Below the pieces are notes generated by a model, which was not told where the DNA came from, did not search any database, and worked only from the letters and a program-made list of their open reading frames with translations. The position numbers and the translations under genes are program-made. A stretch of 64,000 nucleotides of DNA from Tissierellales bacterium. Its GTDB lineage: Bacteria > Bacillota > Clostridia > Tissierellales > VENL01. Positions 10,751-20,747 of this stretch are shown in pieces. Location: NCBI GenBank assembly GCA_028280805.1, contig JANQLB010000084.1, forward strand, positions 1 to 64,000, in the 5' to 3' direction. Every line of letters starts with the position of its first letter. The first letter of the stretch is position 1.

Positions 10751-12184
10751 ATGAAAGAAAATAAAGGTAGCTTAAATAAGGTATTATTAATTTTTATAAT
10801 AACGATTCTTGTTGTGTCAATGATTATTAGCCCTGTTTTTGGAGATCAAACCATAAAAATCAAAGCCGAAAACTTAGATGAAGACCTATTATATTTAGAA
10901 TCAATTCTAGAGATGATTCAAGATAGATATGCAGGAGACATAACCAGAGAACAGCTCATAGAAGGGGCTATAAAGGGTATGTTTAATAACTTGGATGAAC
11001 ATAGTAGTTATTATAATCCTGAAGAATTTAAAACGCTTTTTGAAAATGTTTCCGGTGATTTTAACGGTATAGGAGTTTATATTAGAGAAGAAGACGGATA
11101 TGTAACAGTTGTTTCTCCTATAAATGGAACTCCTGCCGATAAAGCGGGATTAAAGCCGGGAGATAAAATTGAATCAGTAGATGGAGTAAATATAAAGGGA
11201 TTTACTAACGATCAAGCTGCAAAACTTATTAAAGGTGAATCAGGAACAGAAGTTAGGATAGGAATTATAAGACCCGGAGAAACAAACATCCTTTATTTTG
11301 ATATAATTAGAGCTAACATAAAGATTAATCCTATAAATTATGATATATTAGAGGACGATATAGGCTATATTCAAATAACTCAATTTAATTTGCACACCTT
11401 AGACAATATCACAAAAGCATTGATAGAAATGGATAATAAAAATATTAAAAAACTTATTATTGATGTTAGAAATAATGCAGGCGGATACCTAGATGAAGTA
11501 ATAAATATTTCAAAACTTTTTGTATCTAAAGGACCTATTGTTCATATTAAGTATGCAAAAGACGATATAGAGACATTTAGTTCTGAGCTTAAATCTCTAA
11601 AATATGATTTAGTCGTACTGGTAAATGGAGGAAGTGCCAGTGCATCTGAAATACTTGCAGGAGCTGTTCAGGATTCTGGATCAGGGACAGTTGTGGGTAC
11701 TCAAACCTATGGTAAGGGAACAGTTCAAACCATATATCCTGTTTACAGCATTAATGAAATAAGCGGCGTAAAAATTACTGTAGCAGAATATCTTACTCCT
11801 AATAAAAGGTCCATAGACGGGAAAGGCATTACTCCGGATATAGTTGTAGAAAATCAAATAGCTGACCTTGAAATAGATATATCTGATATACCAAATTTCA
11901 GAAAAGGCGATAAACCTAGTCTTAATGATGTCAGTTTAAACACTTTAGCAACAGAGCAGATACTAAGCCTAATAGGTTATGAAATTAATGACATTGACGG
12001 AGTATTAGATAATATAACCTTTAAAGCTATAAAACAGTTTCAAATAGATAAAGGTCTGTTTAGCTATGGAATAGTAGATTATACTACTCAAGATGCTCTT
12101 GATAAAGCGTTGGAAGAATATCTTAACAGTAAGATAGAAGATACTCAATTACAAAAAGCTATAGAAATATTAAAAAATAAGTAA
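10751..12184 (+). CDS. ctpA: S41-family C-terminal processing protease (CtpA/PrcA type)
   Basis: A 477-residue exported or membrane-tethered serine protease. An N-terminal hydrophobic segment (about 10-32) is followed by a PDZ domain (about 100-180, GIGVYIREEDGYVTVVSPI then AGLKPGDKIESVDG). The S41 catalytic core has the serine in NGGSASASEI (about residue 294) and the lysine in TYGKGTVQ (about 320), which form the Ser-Lys dyad of this family. The C-terminus (397-440) looks like a PG_binding_1 domain (GYEINDIDGVLDNITFKAIK). Family members trim C-termini of exported proteins. Its place 14 bases after two SLH genes suggests it may process or regulate the co-encoded surface proteins; that is inference. 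Confidence 0.9.
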   Translation: MKENKGSLNKVLLIFIITILVVSMIISPVFGDQTIKIKAENLDEDLLYLESILEMIQDRYAGDITREQLIEGAIKGMFNNLDEHSSYYNPEEFKTLFENVSGDFNGIGVYIREEDGYVTVVSPINGTPADKAGLKPGDKIESVDGVNIKGFTNDQAAKLIKGESGTEVRIGIIRPGETNILYFDIIRANIKINPINYDILEDDIGYIQITQFNLHTLDNITKALIEMDNKNIKKLIIDVRNNAGGYLDEVINISKLFVSKGPIVHIKYAKDDIETFSSELKSLKYDLVVLVNGGSASASEILAGAVQDSGSGTVVGTQTYGKGTVQTIYPVYSINEISGVKITVAEYLTPNKRSIDGKGITPDIVVENQIADLEIDISDIPNFRKGDKPSLNDVSLNTLATEQILSLIGYEINDIDGVLDNITFKAIKQFQIDKGLFSYGIVDYTTQDALDKALEEYLNSKIEDTQLQKAIEILKNK

Positions 12185-12209
12185 TAAAAAAGCTAAAATA
12201 AAAATCCTT

Positions 12210-12244
12210 AATGACCTAAAATTACATATTTTAGGTCATTTTTG
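12210..12244 (+). terminator. Intrinsic terminator of the surface operon
   Basis: A perfect 13-bp stem, AATGACCTAAAAT (12210-12222) with ATTTTAGGTCATT (12228-12240), closes a 5-base loop and is followed by T-rich sequence. It ends the ctpA transcript before pyrG. Confidence 0.85.
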
Positions 12245-12304
12245 TTGAAGATATAGGATAGAATATCCCGCTAAAAATCTTACATGTATTATAGTAAAGA
12301 ATTA

Positions 12305-12333
12305 TTGACATGGATTTTCTATTGATATAAAAT
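12305..12333 (+). promoter_or_regulatory. Sigma-A-type promoter of pyrG
   Basis: A consensus -35 box TTGACA (12305-12310) is followed after 17 bases by TAAAAT (12328-12333). The predicted start of transcription is about 30 bases before the pyrG start, so the leader is very short. I see no room for a long attenuator such as the one known for Bacillus pyrG, which acts through extra G residues at the transcript 5' end. Confidence 0.6.
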
Positions 12334-12339
12334 ATTTAA

Positions 12340-13977
<1,638 letters not shown>

Positions 13978-14010
13978 GACTTTAGGCTTATTTATTAAGG
14001 GGCTACTCCA

Positions 14011-14126
14011 ATGTAATATGAAAGAAAAGAAAATGTAATAATAATGTAATGGTATTTTTCCAATGCTTAGGGTATAATTATACCGTAGTGAAAGTGAGAA
14101 TTAAGTTATGTTACATTTTCATTACA
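14011..14126. repeat. Cluster of AATGTAA motifs upstream of the S-layer promoter
   Basis: ATGTAAT-type heptamers occur in the + orientation at about 14010, 14032 and 14044, and in the opposite orientation as TTACATT at 14111-14117 and ATTACA nearby. Between them lies the 14-bp palindrome GGTATAATTATACC (14071-14084), which could also hold a second -10 box. The cluster ends just before the strong S-layer promoter. A DNA-binding regulator or an upstream promoter is possible; nothing proves it. Confidence 0.35.
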
Positions 14127-14141
14127 AAAGAGCTTGTAACG

Positions 14142-14170
14142 TTGACTGCTTGTACAGTCAGTGCTATAAT
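14142..14170 (+). promoter_or_regulatory. Strong promoter of the S-layer gene, overlapped by a dyad
   Basis: TTGACT (14142-14147) and TATAAT (14165-14170) are separated by exactly 17 bases, a near-consensus sigma-A promoter. An inverted repeat, TGACTG-N6-CAGTCA (14143-14160), overlaps the -35 box and spacer. It could be an operator. Confidence 0.75.
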
Positions 14171-14307
14171 ACAATGTAGGATGCAGTTTTTGGCTTTAAA
14201 ATCTGCTCCCTAGACTCCTAGACTGATAGGAAGGAGTCAGTCTAGAAGGAATAATTTTACTCCTTCATACTAAAAAACTTTTTATAATCAAAGGAGGTCT
14301 TTGAAAA
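14171..14307 (+). promoter_or_regulatory. Structured leader of the S-layer mRNA
   Basis: The predicted transcript has a leader of about 130 bases. It contains two hairpins: CTAGACTG (14218-14225) with CAGTCTAG (14238-14245), and GAAGGA (14245-14250) with TCCTTC (14261-14266). The ribosome site AAAGGAGG follows at about 14290. Stable leaders of this kind are known to protect abundant S-layer mRNAs in other bacteria; that function is inferred here. Confidence 0.5.
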
Positions 14308-17300
14308 ATGAAGAAGGTATTGTCACTAGTACTTGCACTAGCTTTAGTGCTAGGTAGTTTTGCACCTGTTTTCGCTGCTGAAAATCCATATACAGAAGAA
14401 GGAGAAATCCTTAAGGATCTTGGAGTTTTCAAAGGTGATCAAGCTGGTTTAAGATTAGACGATCAGCTTAAGAGATCTGAATTATTTACATTAATCAGTC
14501 GTCTAATGGGAGAAGAAGAGGAAGCTGCAAGTTTTCCAATTAAAGGTAGTGCAATTTTCTCAGATTCTGAAGGACACTGGTCAGATCCAATCATTGGTTG
14601 GGCTTATGCTAAAGGATTAACTAAAGGTTATCCTGATGGAACAGTTAAACCAGAAAACATTGCAACTGTTCAAGAAACACAATTATTCTTATTAAGAGCT
14701 TTAGGTTACGAAAACGTAGAGTGGGCAGATGTTCCTGACGTAGCTGTTGTAGCTGGTGTTATGGGAGACATCGAAGCAGAAGGAAATGCTACAAGAGGTT
14801 TATTAGCTGGATTAACAGTTAATACTCTTTTAGCTGAAACAACTGATGGAACTATCCTAGCTTTAGATTTAGGATACGAAGAATTAATCGTTCCTGTAGC
14901 AGTAGAAGTTGTTGAATTTGGTGAAGTATCTAACGGTTCTGCATTAGAATTACCAGAAAAAGTTACTGTTGTTTACGAAGATGGATCTACTCAAGAATTA
15001 GCAGTAGTTTGGGATGAGTATGATACAACTGTAGGCGGAGAATTAGTAGTAGAAGGTACAATTGAAGGCACTGACTTAGTAGCTATTGCTACAGCTATGG
15101 TTGGAGCTTCTGATTTAGAAGTTGAATCAATAACTGCTGATAATCTTAAGCAAGTTATAGTTAAATTTAACAAAGATGTTAGTCCTGCTACTTTAGTTAA
15201 AGAAAACTTTGTATTCAGCCCTTCAGTTAATATTAATGATCCTGTATTAGCAGATGACAATCAAACAGTTACATTAACAGTTGCTTCAGATGGTAGTTTG
15301 ATTAACCAAACTCAAGAATACAAAATAACTATCAAGAATGTTAAAGATTTAGATGGAAATGTAATAGAAAAAACTGTATCTGAAATTACACCTTTTGATA
15401 GAGAACTTCCAAAAATTGAGGAGTTAGTTGTTACTGGACCAAAATCATTTAACATTATATTTAGTGAACCTATCAAAACAAATGACCCTAGAAGCGTTGT
15501 TGTTAAGTCAGAAAATATGCATTTATCAATTAGAGATGCTAACGCTGATAACACAAGTGTAGTTAAGGTTAACTTATTTACACCATTAGTAGATGGTAAA
15601 ACGTATACTGTAACTATTCAAGGTTATGAAGATTTTGCAGGTTACGGTAATATTGTAGAAATAGTTTCATTAGATTACGCTGAAAATCAAACAAAACCAG
15701 TTGCTACCTTAGAAAAAGCAACTCAACAATATGTAGTTATTGAATTTGATAGACCTGTTAAAGGTTTAGAAAAAAGCAACTTCTACCATTCATTTAGTGC
15801 TTGGCAGCCAGTTGGAATTTATGGAAATGCAGATGATATGGATAGCGACACTAATGAAATAGATCGTAACGATACTGTTTCTAAAGTATATGTAAGATTT
15901 GCAACAGACGGTGATGGAGAATATCCATTACAGCCTGGTGATGTAAACGTTACTGTTCTTGGATCAGTAGGAACAAGAACAGTTAAAGATGCATGGGGTA
16001 ATGCTTTTGATGGAGCTACTTTTGTAGCAGAAGTAGATGCTGACAAGCAACCTCCTACTATTACAGAAGCTAAAGTACTAGATAAAGACTCAATCAAATT
16101 AACATTTGACAAAGCTATTGGTAATGCAAATATTGCAAAGAACTATGAAGTTCTAAATAGTGATGGATCTAGTATTTCTGGATTAACAATAACTCCAAAT
16201 GTTGCATCAAACAAAAAATCAGTAATATTAAAGTTAAATAAAGATTTAACTGGTGAAACAGTTGTTGTAAATGTTAAAGACTTAAAAGATACTACTATCA
16301 ACACTAACGAAATGGAGTCTTATACAGTTACTTTAAATGTTGAAGATGCTGAATTTGCTGGATTAGCTAGAATAGAGTATGATGCAAGTGAAAAAGTATT
16401 ATACGTTGTATACAATGAAAGTATGAATGAAACAGCTATTAACATTGAAAACTACAGATTAAATGATAATGGAGTTATAAGAGAATTAACTGGATTTACT
16501 ACTTTCTTTACAGGAACTGAAGTTGTTAAAATTGAACTTTCTGATGAAGAAAATGGTTATGTTTCAGTTAATACAGACAGCCTTTTAATAGCTAATGTTC
16601 AAGATGCTTTTGGAAATTCTCCAAGCGAATTCCAATTAAGTAAACAAATAATAGCTTTAGGAAGTGACGCTGCTAAACCTGATTTAGTAGAAGCAAAATA
16701 TAATCCAATAAAAGCTGTTGATGCTAATACTGTAGAAATTCAGTTTGACCAAAGATTAGAAACTATTGGTACTGACGAATTTGGATTAAAAGTAGGTTCT
16801 GAATGGAGAGTTCCAGTTTCTGTAGAAACTGAATTAAATTCTCATGGAACACTAGTAAGATTAACTTACGACTTTACAGGTGGAATTCCATCAGATTTAG
16901 CTGGAGTTGAATTTAGAAGTGTTGACTCAGCTAATGTAGGTGTAGCAAAAGCATTTGAGGATACAAAGAACTCATTTGGAGTAACACCTAAAACAATTAC
17001 TACAGTTGGTACAGCTATTATGGTTGAAGACTTTATAGCACCATCAGTAGCATCTTTAGGAGATCCAGCTGTTGATCAAATTGATGTTATTGCTGGCACA
17101 AATGGAATTGTTGAATATATAGTTGTTGAGTATGATGAAGTTATTGATTATACTAAATTATCATCATTAACTTACTCAGTAACTGGTAGATCTATTGAAA
17201 GAGTATATACTGCTGTTAGTGAAGCTGCATATGGCACAGCAGCTGATGCTGATGCTAAATTTGTTGTAATTGATTTAACGACACCTGGCACTTTAGATCC

Positions 17301-17775
17301 ATTTACTGGTTCTATGGAAATAGTTCAAGAACTTGACATATTTGATGCTGATGGAAATGTATTATCTCCAACTGATGAAGATGATGAAAACATCATTTAT
17401 ACAGCAATAGATTCATTAGAACCTGTAACAGAATTTGATACTAATGAATCAGCTACTAATAGTAATCAAATATTAGTTGTTACATTTAGTGAAGCTTTAT
17501 ATACAGGTACAAATCAAGGGCAAAGTACAAGCTTAAGAGCTATCCAACATGGTGAAGATGTTAAATCATTATTCACTTATTCTGGAACAGCTGCAAACTA
17601 TGGTACCGCAGTATATAATGCTACTGACAAAACTGTAACGTTCACATTCGACACAGCTGAAAATCTAGCAACAATTATCTATGCAGGAAACTCAATCAAT
17701 GATGCTGGTGACAATGGATATTTTACAAGAACAATAGCAACTTATGATGGAATAACTGATAATGAGTGGAAATAA
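14308..17775 (+). CDS. Probable main S-layer protein with N-terminal SLH domain
   Basis: A 1155-residue exported protein with a textbook signal peptide ending in APVFA (residue about 23). Residues 25-190 hold SLH repeats, clearest at FSDSEGHWSDPIIGWAYAKG with YPDGTVKPENIATVQE; the others are divergent. Residues 195-270 resemble a bacterial Ig-like domain (VYEDGSTQELAVVWDEYD). The rest is a series of Ig-like units with repeated patterns such as VKFNKDVSPATL, IIFSEPIK and VVTFSEAL. The protein is acidic and almost free of cysteine. Its codons are more uniform than those of its neighbours (many GCT, GTA and TTA), and it has a strong promoter, structured leader and its own terminator. These together suggest very high expression. 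Confidence 0.9.
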   Translation: MKKVLSLVLALALVLGSFAPVFAAENPYTEEGEILKDLGVFKGDQAGLRLDDQLKRSELFTLISRLMGEEEEAASFPIKGSAIFSDSEGHWSDPIIGWAYAKGLTKGYPDGTVKPENIATVQETQLFLLRALGYENVEWADVPDVAVVAGVMGDIEAEGNATRGLLAGLTVNTLLAETTDGTILALDLGYEELIVPVAVEVVEFGEVSNGSALELPEKVTVVYEDGSTQELAVVWDEYDTTVGGELVVEGTIEGTDLVAIATAMVGASDLEVESITADNLKQVIVKFNKDVSPATLVKENFVFSPSVNINDPVLADDNQTVTLTVASDGSLINQTQEYKITIKNVKDLDGNVIEKTVSEITPFDRELPKIEELVVTGPKSFNIIFSEPIKTNDPRSVVVKSENMHLSIRDANADNTSVVKVNLFTPLVDGKTYTVTIQGYEDFAGYGNIVEIVSLDYAENQTKPVATLEKATQQYVVIEFDRPVKGLEKSNFYHSFSAWQPVGIYGNADDMDSDTNEIDRNDTVSKVYVRFATDGDGEYPLQPGDVNVTVLGSVGTRTVKDAWGNAFDGATFVAEVDADKQPPTITEAKVLDKDSIKLTFDKAIGNANIAKNYEVLNSDGSSISGLTITPNVASNKKSVILKLNKDLTGETVVVNVKDLKDTTINTNEMESYTVTLNVEDAEFAGLARIEYDASEKVLYVVYNESMNETAINIENYRLNDNGVIRELTGFTTFFTGTEVVKIELSDEENGYVSVNTDSLLIANVQDAFGNSPSEFQLSKQIIALGSDAAKPDLVEAKYNPIKAVDANTVEIQFDQRLETIGTDEFGLKVGSEWRVPVSVETELNSHGTLVRLTYDFTGGIPSDLAGVEFRSVDSANVGVAKAFEDTKNSFGVTPKTITTVGTAIMVEDFIAPSVASLGDPAVDQIDVIAGTNGIVEYIVVEYDEVIDYTKLSSLTYSVTGRSIERVYTAVSEAAYGTAADADAKFVVIDLTTPGTLDPFTGSMEIVQELDIFDADGNVLSPTDEDDENIIYTAIDSLEPVTEFDTNESATNSNQILVVTFSEALYTGTNQGQSTSLRAIQHGEDVKSLFTYSGTAANYGTAVYNATDKTVTFTFDTAENLATIIYAGNSINDAGDNGYFTRTIATYDGITDNEWK

Positions 17776-17786
17776 TAATTAAAACA

Positions 17787-17820
17787 AAGAGAGTCCAGCC
17801 TTTTGGTTGGCTCTTTTTTT
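17787..17820 (+). terminator. Intrinsic terminator of the S-layer gene
   Basis: CCAGCC (17795-17800) pairs with GGTTGG (17805-17810) around a TTTT loop. It is extended by GAG with CTC, and seven T residues follow. It lies about 20 bases after the stop codon. Confidence 0.85.
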
Positions 17821-17827
17821 ATAATCC

Positions 17828-17850
17828 AAGGGGACGGTTCTCTTGACACC
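17828..17850 (+). repeat. REP-like motif next to a RAYT gene
   Basis: The segment includes GGGACGGTTCTCTTGACACC. Motifs of this GGGACGGTTC type, ending in TTGACA, recur beside Y1 transposase genes in many Firmicutes. Here it stands about 40 bases before such a gene. Only one arm is visible, so a folded REP pair is not shown. Confidence 0.5.
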
Positions 17851-17891
17851 TTTCTTTTTTCCTGATATCTTTAAAAGAGGAGGTGCTTTTT

Positions 17892-18710
17892 ATGCCAAGA
17901 AAAGCAAGACAAAAAAGCAGTACGGGAATATATCATATTATGCTAAGAGGTCTAAATAAGCAGGATATTTTTCATGAGGATGAAGACAGAATAAAGTACA
18001 TAGAAACATTAAAAAAATATAAGGATATATCTGATTATAAGATATATGCATATTGTCTTATGGATAACCACATACATCTGTTAATAAAAGAAGTAAAAGA
18101 ATCAATATCTCAGTCAATGAAAAGAATTGGAGTAGGTTATGTTCATTGGTATAATAAAAAATATGAAAGATGCGGTCATTTATTTCAAGATAGGTATAAA
18201 AGTGAAGTAGTAGAAGATGATAAATATCTTATGGTAGTATTAAGATATATTCACCAAAATCCTTTAAAGTTACCTGATGTAAAAAGTTTTAATGAATACC
18301 AATGGAGCAGTTATAAAGATTTTATTTATCAAAACAGCAAGCTGACAGATATAGATTTTATTCTTAATATTTTAGATGATGATCATAATGAAGCTGTTGA
18401 AAGGTTTAAAAGATTTATGAATGAGAAGAATGATGATGACTGTTTAAGTTATTATACAAAGAAAAACACTCTAACGGACGAAGATGCTAAAGAATTGATA
18501 AAACAATGTGCTGATTTAGATAATCCTGAAATACTTAAAGAAATGGATAAAAAGGATAGAGACTATATAATAAAAAAACTTAGAAATAATAATATTTCAA
18601 TAAGACAGCTTTCAAGAATAACAGGATTAGGCAGAGGTGTAATAGAAAAAGCAAATAAAGTTAAAAAAATAAAGAAAGGTAAGAGAGGTAGGAAAAAAAA
18701 GAAAAAATAA
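17892..18710 (+). CDS. REP-associated tyrosine transposase (RAYT, Y1_Tnp family)
   Basis: A 272-residue single-strand DNA nuclease of the Y1 HUH family. The HUH motif is in MDNHIHLLI (about residue 57) and the likely catalytic tyrosine is in RYIHQNP (about 118). The opening MPRKARQKSSTGIYHIMLRG is typical of RAYTs. After the Y1 domain comes a helix-turn-helix-like segment (IRQLSRITGLGRGVIEK) and a very basic tail of lysines and arginines. I use the ATG at 17892, eight bases after AGGAGG; the GTG at 17883 overlaps the ribosome site. RAYTs are domesticated relatives of IS200 transposases that mobilise or process REP sequences. A REP-like motif stands just upstream. Confidence 0.85.
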   Translation: MPRKARQKSSTGIYHIMLRGLNKQDIFHEDEDRIKYIETLKKYKDISDYKIYAYCLMDNHIHLLIKEVKESISQSMKRIGVGYVHWYNKKYERCGHLFQDRYKSEVVEDDKYLMVVLRYIHQNPLKLPDVKSFNEYQWSSYKDFIYQNSKLTDIDFILNILDDDHNEAVERFKRFMNEKNDDDCLSYYTKKNTLTDEDAKELIKQCADLDNPEILKEMDKKDRDYIIKKLRNNNISIRQLSRITGLGRGVIEKANKVKKIKKGKRGRKKKKK

Positions 18711-18867
18711 ATTAATATATAATTAATTTATATCTATAAAATAAGATAATTCTCTCAATAACTATAAGCATACAATTTATAAGATTTGATAATATAGTTA
18801 TATTTAGAATAACAACTTATAATCTTAAATATAATAGTTATAATTAGGAATAAGGAGGATGTGGATA
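18711..18867. other. Very AT-rich spacer
   Basis: The spacer is about 90% A+T with short repeats of TATAATTA type, and no clear promoter can be chosen. It ends in the ribosome site AAGGAGG at 18852-18858. Confidence 0.4.
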
Positions 18868-20373
18868 ATGTTAAAAAAACTAGTTATTGCTATTATTATA
18901 TGTTCCATTTTGTTAATTCCAAATATAAATTTAGCTTATCAAAAATTAATTACAATAGAATATGAAGATAAACCAATATCTTATAAATATAATCAAAGTT
19001 CGGTAGTAAGCGGAAAGCCCTTGATTTCTATGGATTTGATGTTTGAAAAGTACAATGTGACTTCATTTGAAGAAATACAAGGTAATCAAATAAAATTTAC
19101 TAATGAAGAAGATAATATTAGATTTAGGATTGGAAGTAAATATATTCATGTTAATAATAAAATAGTTAAATTAGAAAACCGTATAATCAAAATAAATGGA
19201 CAAATTATGCTTCCAATAGATTTTATTACAGAAGTTTTTAAAGCTAAAGCAAGCTGGGACAAAGAAAATAGAGTAATTAGACTATATAAAGATAATAAAC
19301 TAAAAATACATTTTATTGATATATCTAAAGGATGGGCAGCTTTTATCGATTATAAGGATTATGACATCCTTATAAACTGTGGAGGAAAAGATGATGGTGA
19401 AATTATAGCTAATTATTTAAAAATGATAAATACTGACAACATAGAAGTTATGATTTCAACACAAGGTAAAAGTGAGTATATAGATGGAATGAAAGCTGTT
19501 ATGAAAAACTTTGATATAGATAAATATATTTCTACAGGGACAGTTATAGAAAGTAAAGCTTTAAAAGATAGTATAACTCTTATGCCTTCTAATAATGTGT
19601 TAAAAACTTTTGAGAATAAAGATAGTTTAATTGATTTAGGAAACGGAGTTTTACTTAATATTTATGTTATTAATAATCACTATGATAGTATTAAAAGCAT
19701 TGGAGTAATGCTTGAAAACAATGATTTTAAGATATTATTTTTAGAAGATACAAATCTAAAAGTAGTCATGAAAAATATAGATACATTAACTGATTTAGAT
19801 GTAATAAGTACAAAAAATCAGTTAGATAATACAATACAAAACAATAAATTTTTAGATATAACAAAGCCTGAAATAATAATTAATTTGAGTTCAAAAAATG
19901 AACTTGATAATCCTGTAGAAGAAAATAGTAAAATATCATCACCTAAAGATTTGACAAATGAATTAAATGACAGTGATATAAAGGTATATGATACTCAGGA
20001 TATTGGAAGTATAGTTATCACTACTGACGGATATAAATATGAAATCAACACAATATTAATAAGCGGAATATTTATTAAACAGATTGATTTTATTAATAAA
20101 CATATAACTTTATATAACCATTCTTATAAAGACCACGATTTATCAAATTGTATTGTTACTGATAAAAAAGGAGAAAAAGTTTATTACATAAAAGAAGGAT
20201 CTATAATAGAATCTGGATACCAAAGGATATTTAAGCTTATCGAAGCTAATGGAGATGAAAAACTCCAAGAGAACGAAGAAAGAGTTTTTAGAAAAGACTT
20301 TATAAGTGACAAAGGTATTTTATACGATTCTAACTGGAATATACTTTCTAAATATCCTAGCAGGTTACAATAA
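18868..20373 (+). CDS. Exported ComEC-like metallo-beta-lactamase pseudoenzyme with copper-amine-oxidase-type and lamin-tail domains
   Basis: A 501-residue exported protein. After a signal peptide (to about residue 23) comes a copper-amine-oxidase-type N1 domain (about 30-145, ending in SWDKENRVIRLYKD). The next segment (about 148-400) follows the ComEC-type metallo-beta-lactamase fold: HFIDISKGWAAFI, then DILINCGGKDDGEI, then ITTDGYKYEI. The HxHxDH metal motif is replaced by STQGKSEYIDG, the usual GD by LEDTN, and the usual GHHGS region by STKNQLDNT. All expected metal ligands therefore seem lost. The C-terminus (about 400-500, DLSNCIVTDKKGEKVYYI then GILYDSNWNILSKYP) resembles a lamin-tail domain. 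The ATG at 18868 has AAGGAGG 9 bases upstream. A binding rather than catalytic role is inferred. Confidence 0.75.
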   Translation: MLKKLVIAIIICSILLIPNINLAYQKLITIEYEDKPISYKYNQSSVVSGKPLISMDLMFEKYNVTSFEEIQGNQIKFTNEEDNIRFRIGSKYIHVNNKIVKLENRIIKINGQIMLPIDFITEVFKAKASWDKENRVIRLYKDNKLKIHFIDISKGWAAFIDYKDYDILINCGGKDDGEIIANYLKMINTDNIEVMISTQGKSEYIDGMKAVMKNFDIDKYISTGTVIESKALKDSITLMPSNNVLKTFENKDSLIDLGNGVLLNIYVINNHYDSIKSIGVMLENNDFKILFLEDTNLKVVMKNIDTLTDLDVISTKNQLDNTIQNNKFLDITKPEIIINLSSKNELDNPVEENSKISSPKDLTNELNDSDIKVYDTQDIGSIVITTDGYKYEINTILISGIFIKQIDFINKHITLYNHSYKDHDLSNCIVTDKKGEKVYYIKEGSIIESGYQRIFKLIEANGDEKLQENEERVFRKDFISDKGILYDSNWNILSKYPSRLQ

Positions 20374-20747
20374 ATAGTATTAATAATAGATAGTTTTTAG
20401 TAAATTGTCATCTAATACTATGATAAATCATATTAGAAAAGAGATAGATTCTAATGGTTAAAAAGAAGTGCTTAAGAAGAGATTAGAAAAAGTTAATACA
20501 TCAATAAATAAAATTAAAAAATATAAGAACGTTTCACTGGGAGAATTTTTAGAAGATGATATTATTCAAAACGTTGTAGAGTATAATTTTTTACTTTAAG
20601 TTGATTCAGTATATGTAAAGATATACTTAATATATAAAATATATTTATAGAATGAAATTTAAACTTGTGGATAGTATTAAGTAATGATTTTTTAACATGT
20701 AAATGATATAATCTATATTAATAAGATAGTCGGGAGGTAAAAGTTAG
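20374..20747. other. Gene-poor stretch with a decayed gene
   Basis: Besides the HepT-like remnant described separately, this AT-rich stretch shows only a TATAAT (20707-20712) without a good -35 box and the ribosome site GGGAGG of the next small gene. Confidence 0.4.
20468..20599 (+). pseudogene. Remnant of a HepT/DUF86-type HEPN gene
   Basis: A 43-codon frame reads VLKKRLEKVNTSINKIKKYK, then NVSLGEFLEDDIIQNVVEYN, and stops three codons later. This fits the N-terminal helix pair of HepT/DUF86 proteins, which normally run to 110-150 residues and contain a downstream RxxxxY-type RNase motif. That part is missing, a stop lies directly upstream in frame, and no ribosome site is seen. HepT toxins pair with MNT nucleotidyltransferase antitoxins; no MNT gene is nearby. 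It is best read as a decayed toxin-antitoxin fragment. Confidence 0.55.

Noticed and set aside
14011-14126. CRISPR array
   Set aside because: The motifs are seven bases long, irregularly spaced and in both orientations.
14171-14307. Riboswitch before the S-layer gene
   Set aside because: Two simple hairpins are visible, but no known aptamer core could be recognised.
18868-20373. Active competence protein ComEC or a working metallo-hydrolase
   Set aside because: There is no ComEC membrane core and all metal ligands are replaced.
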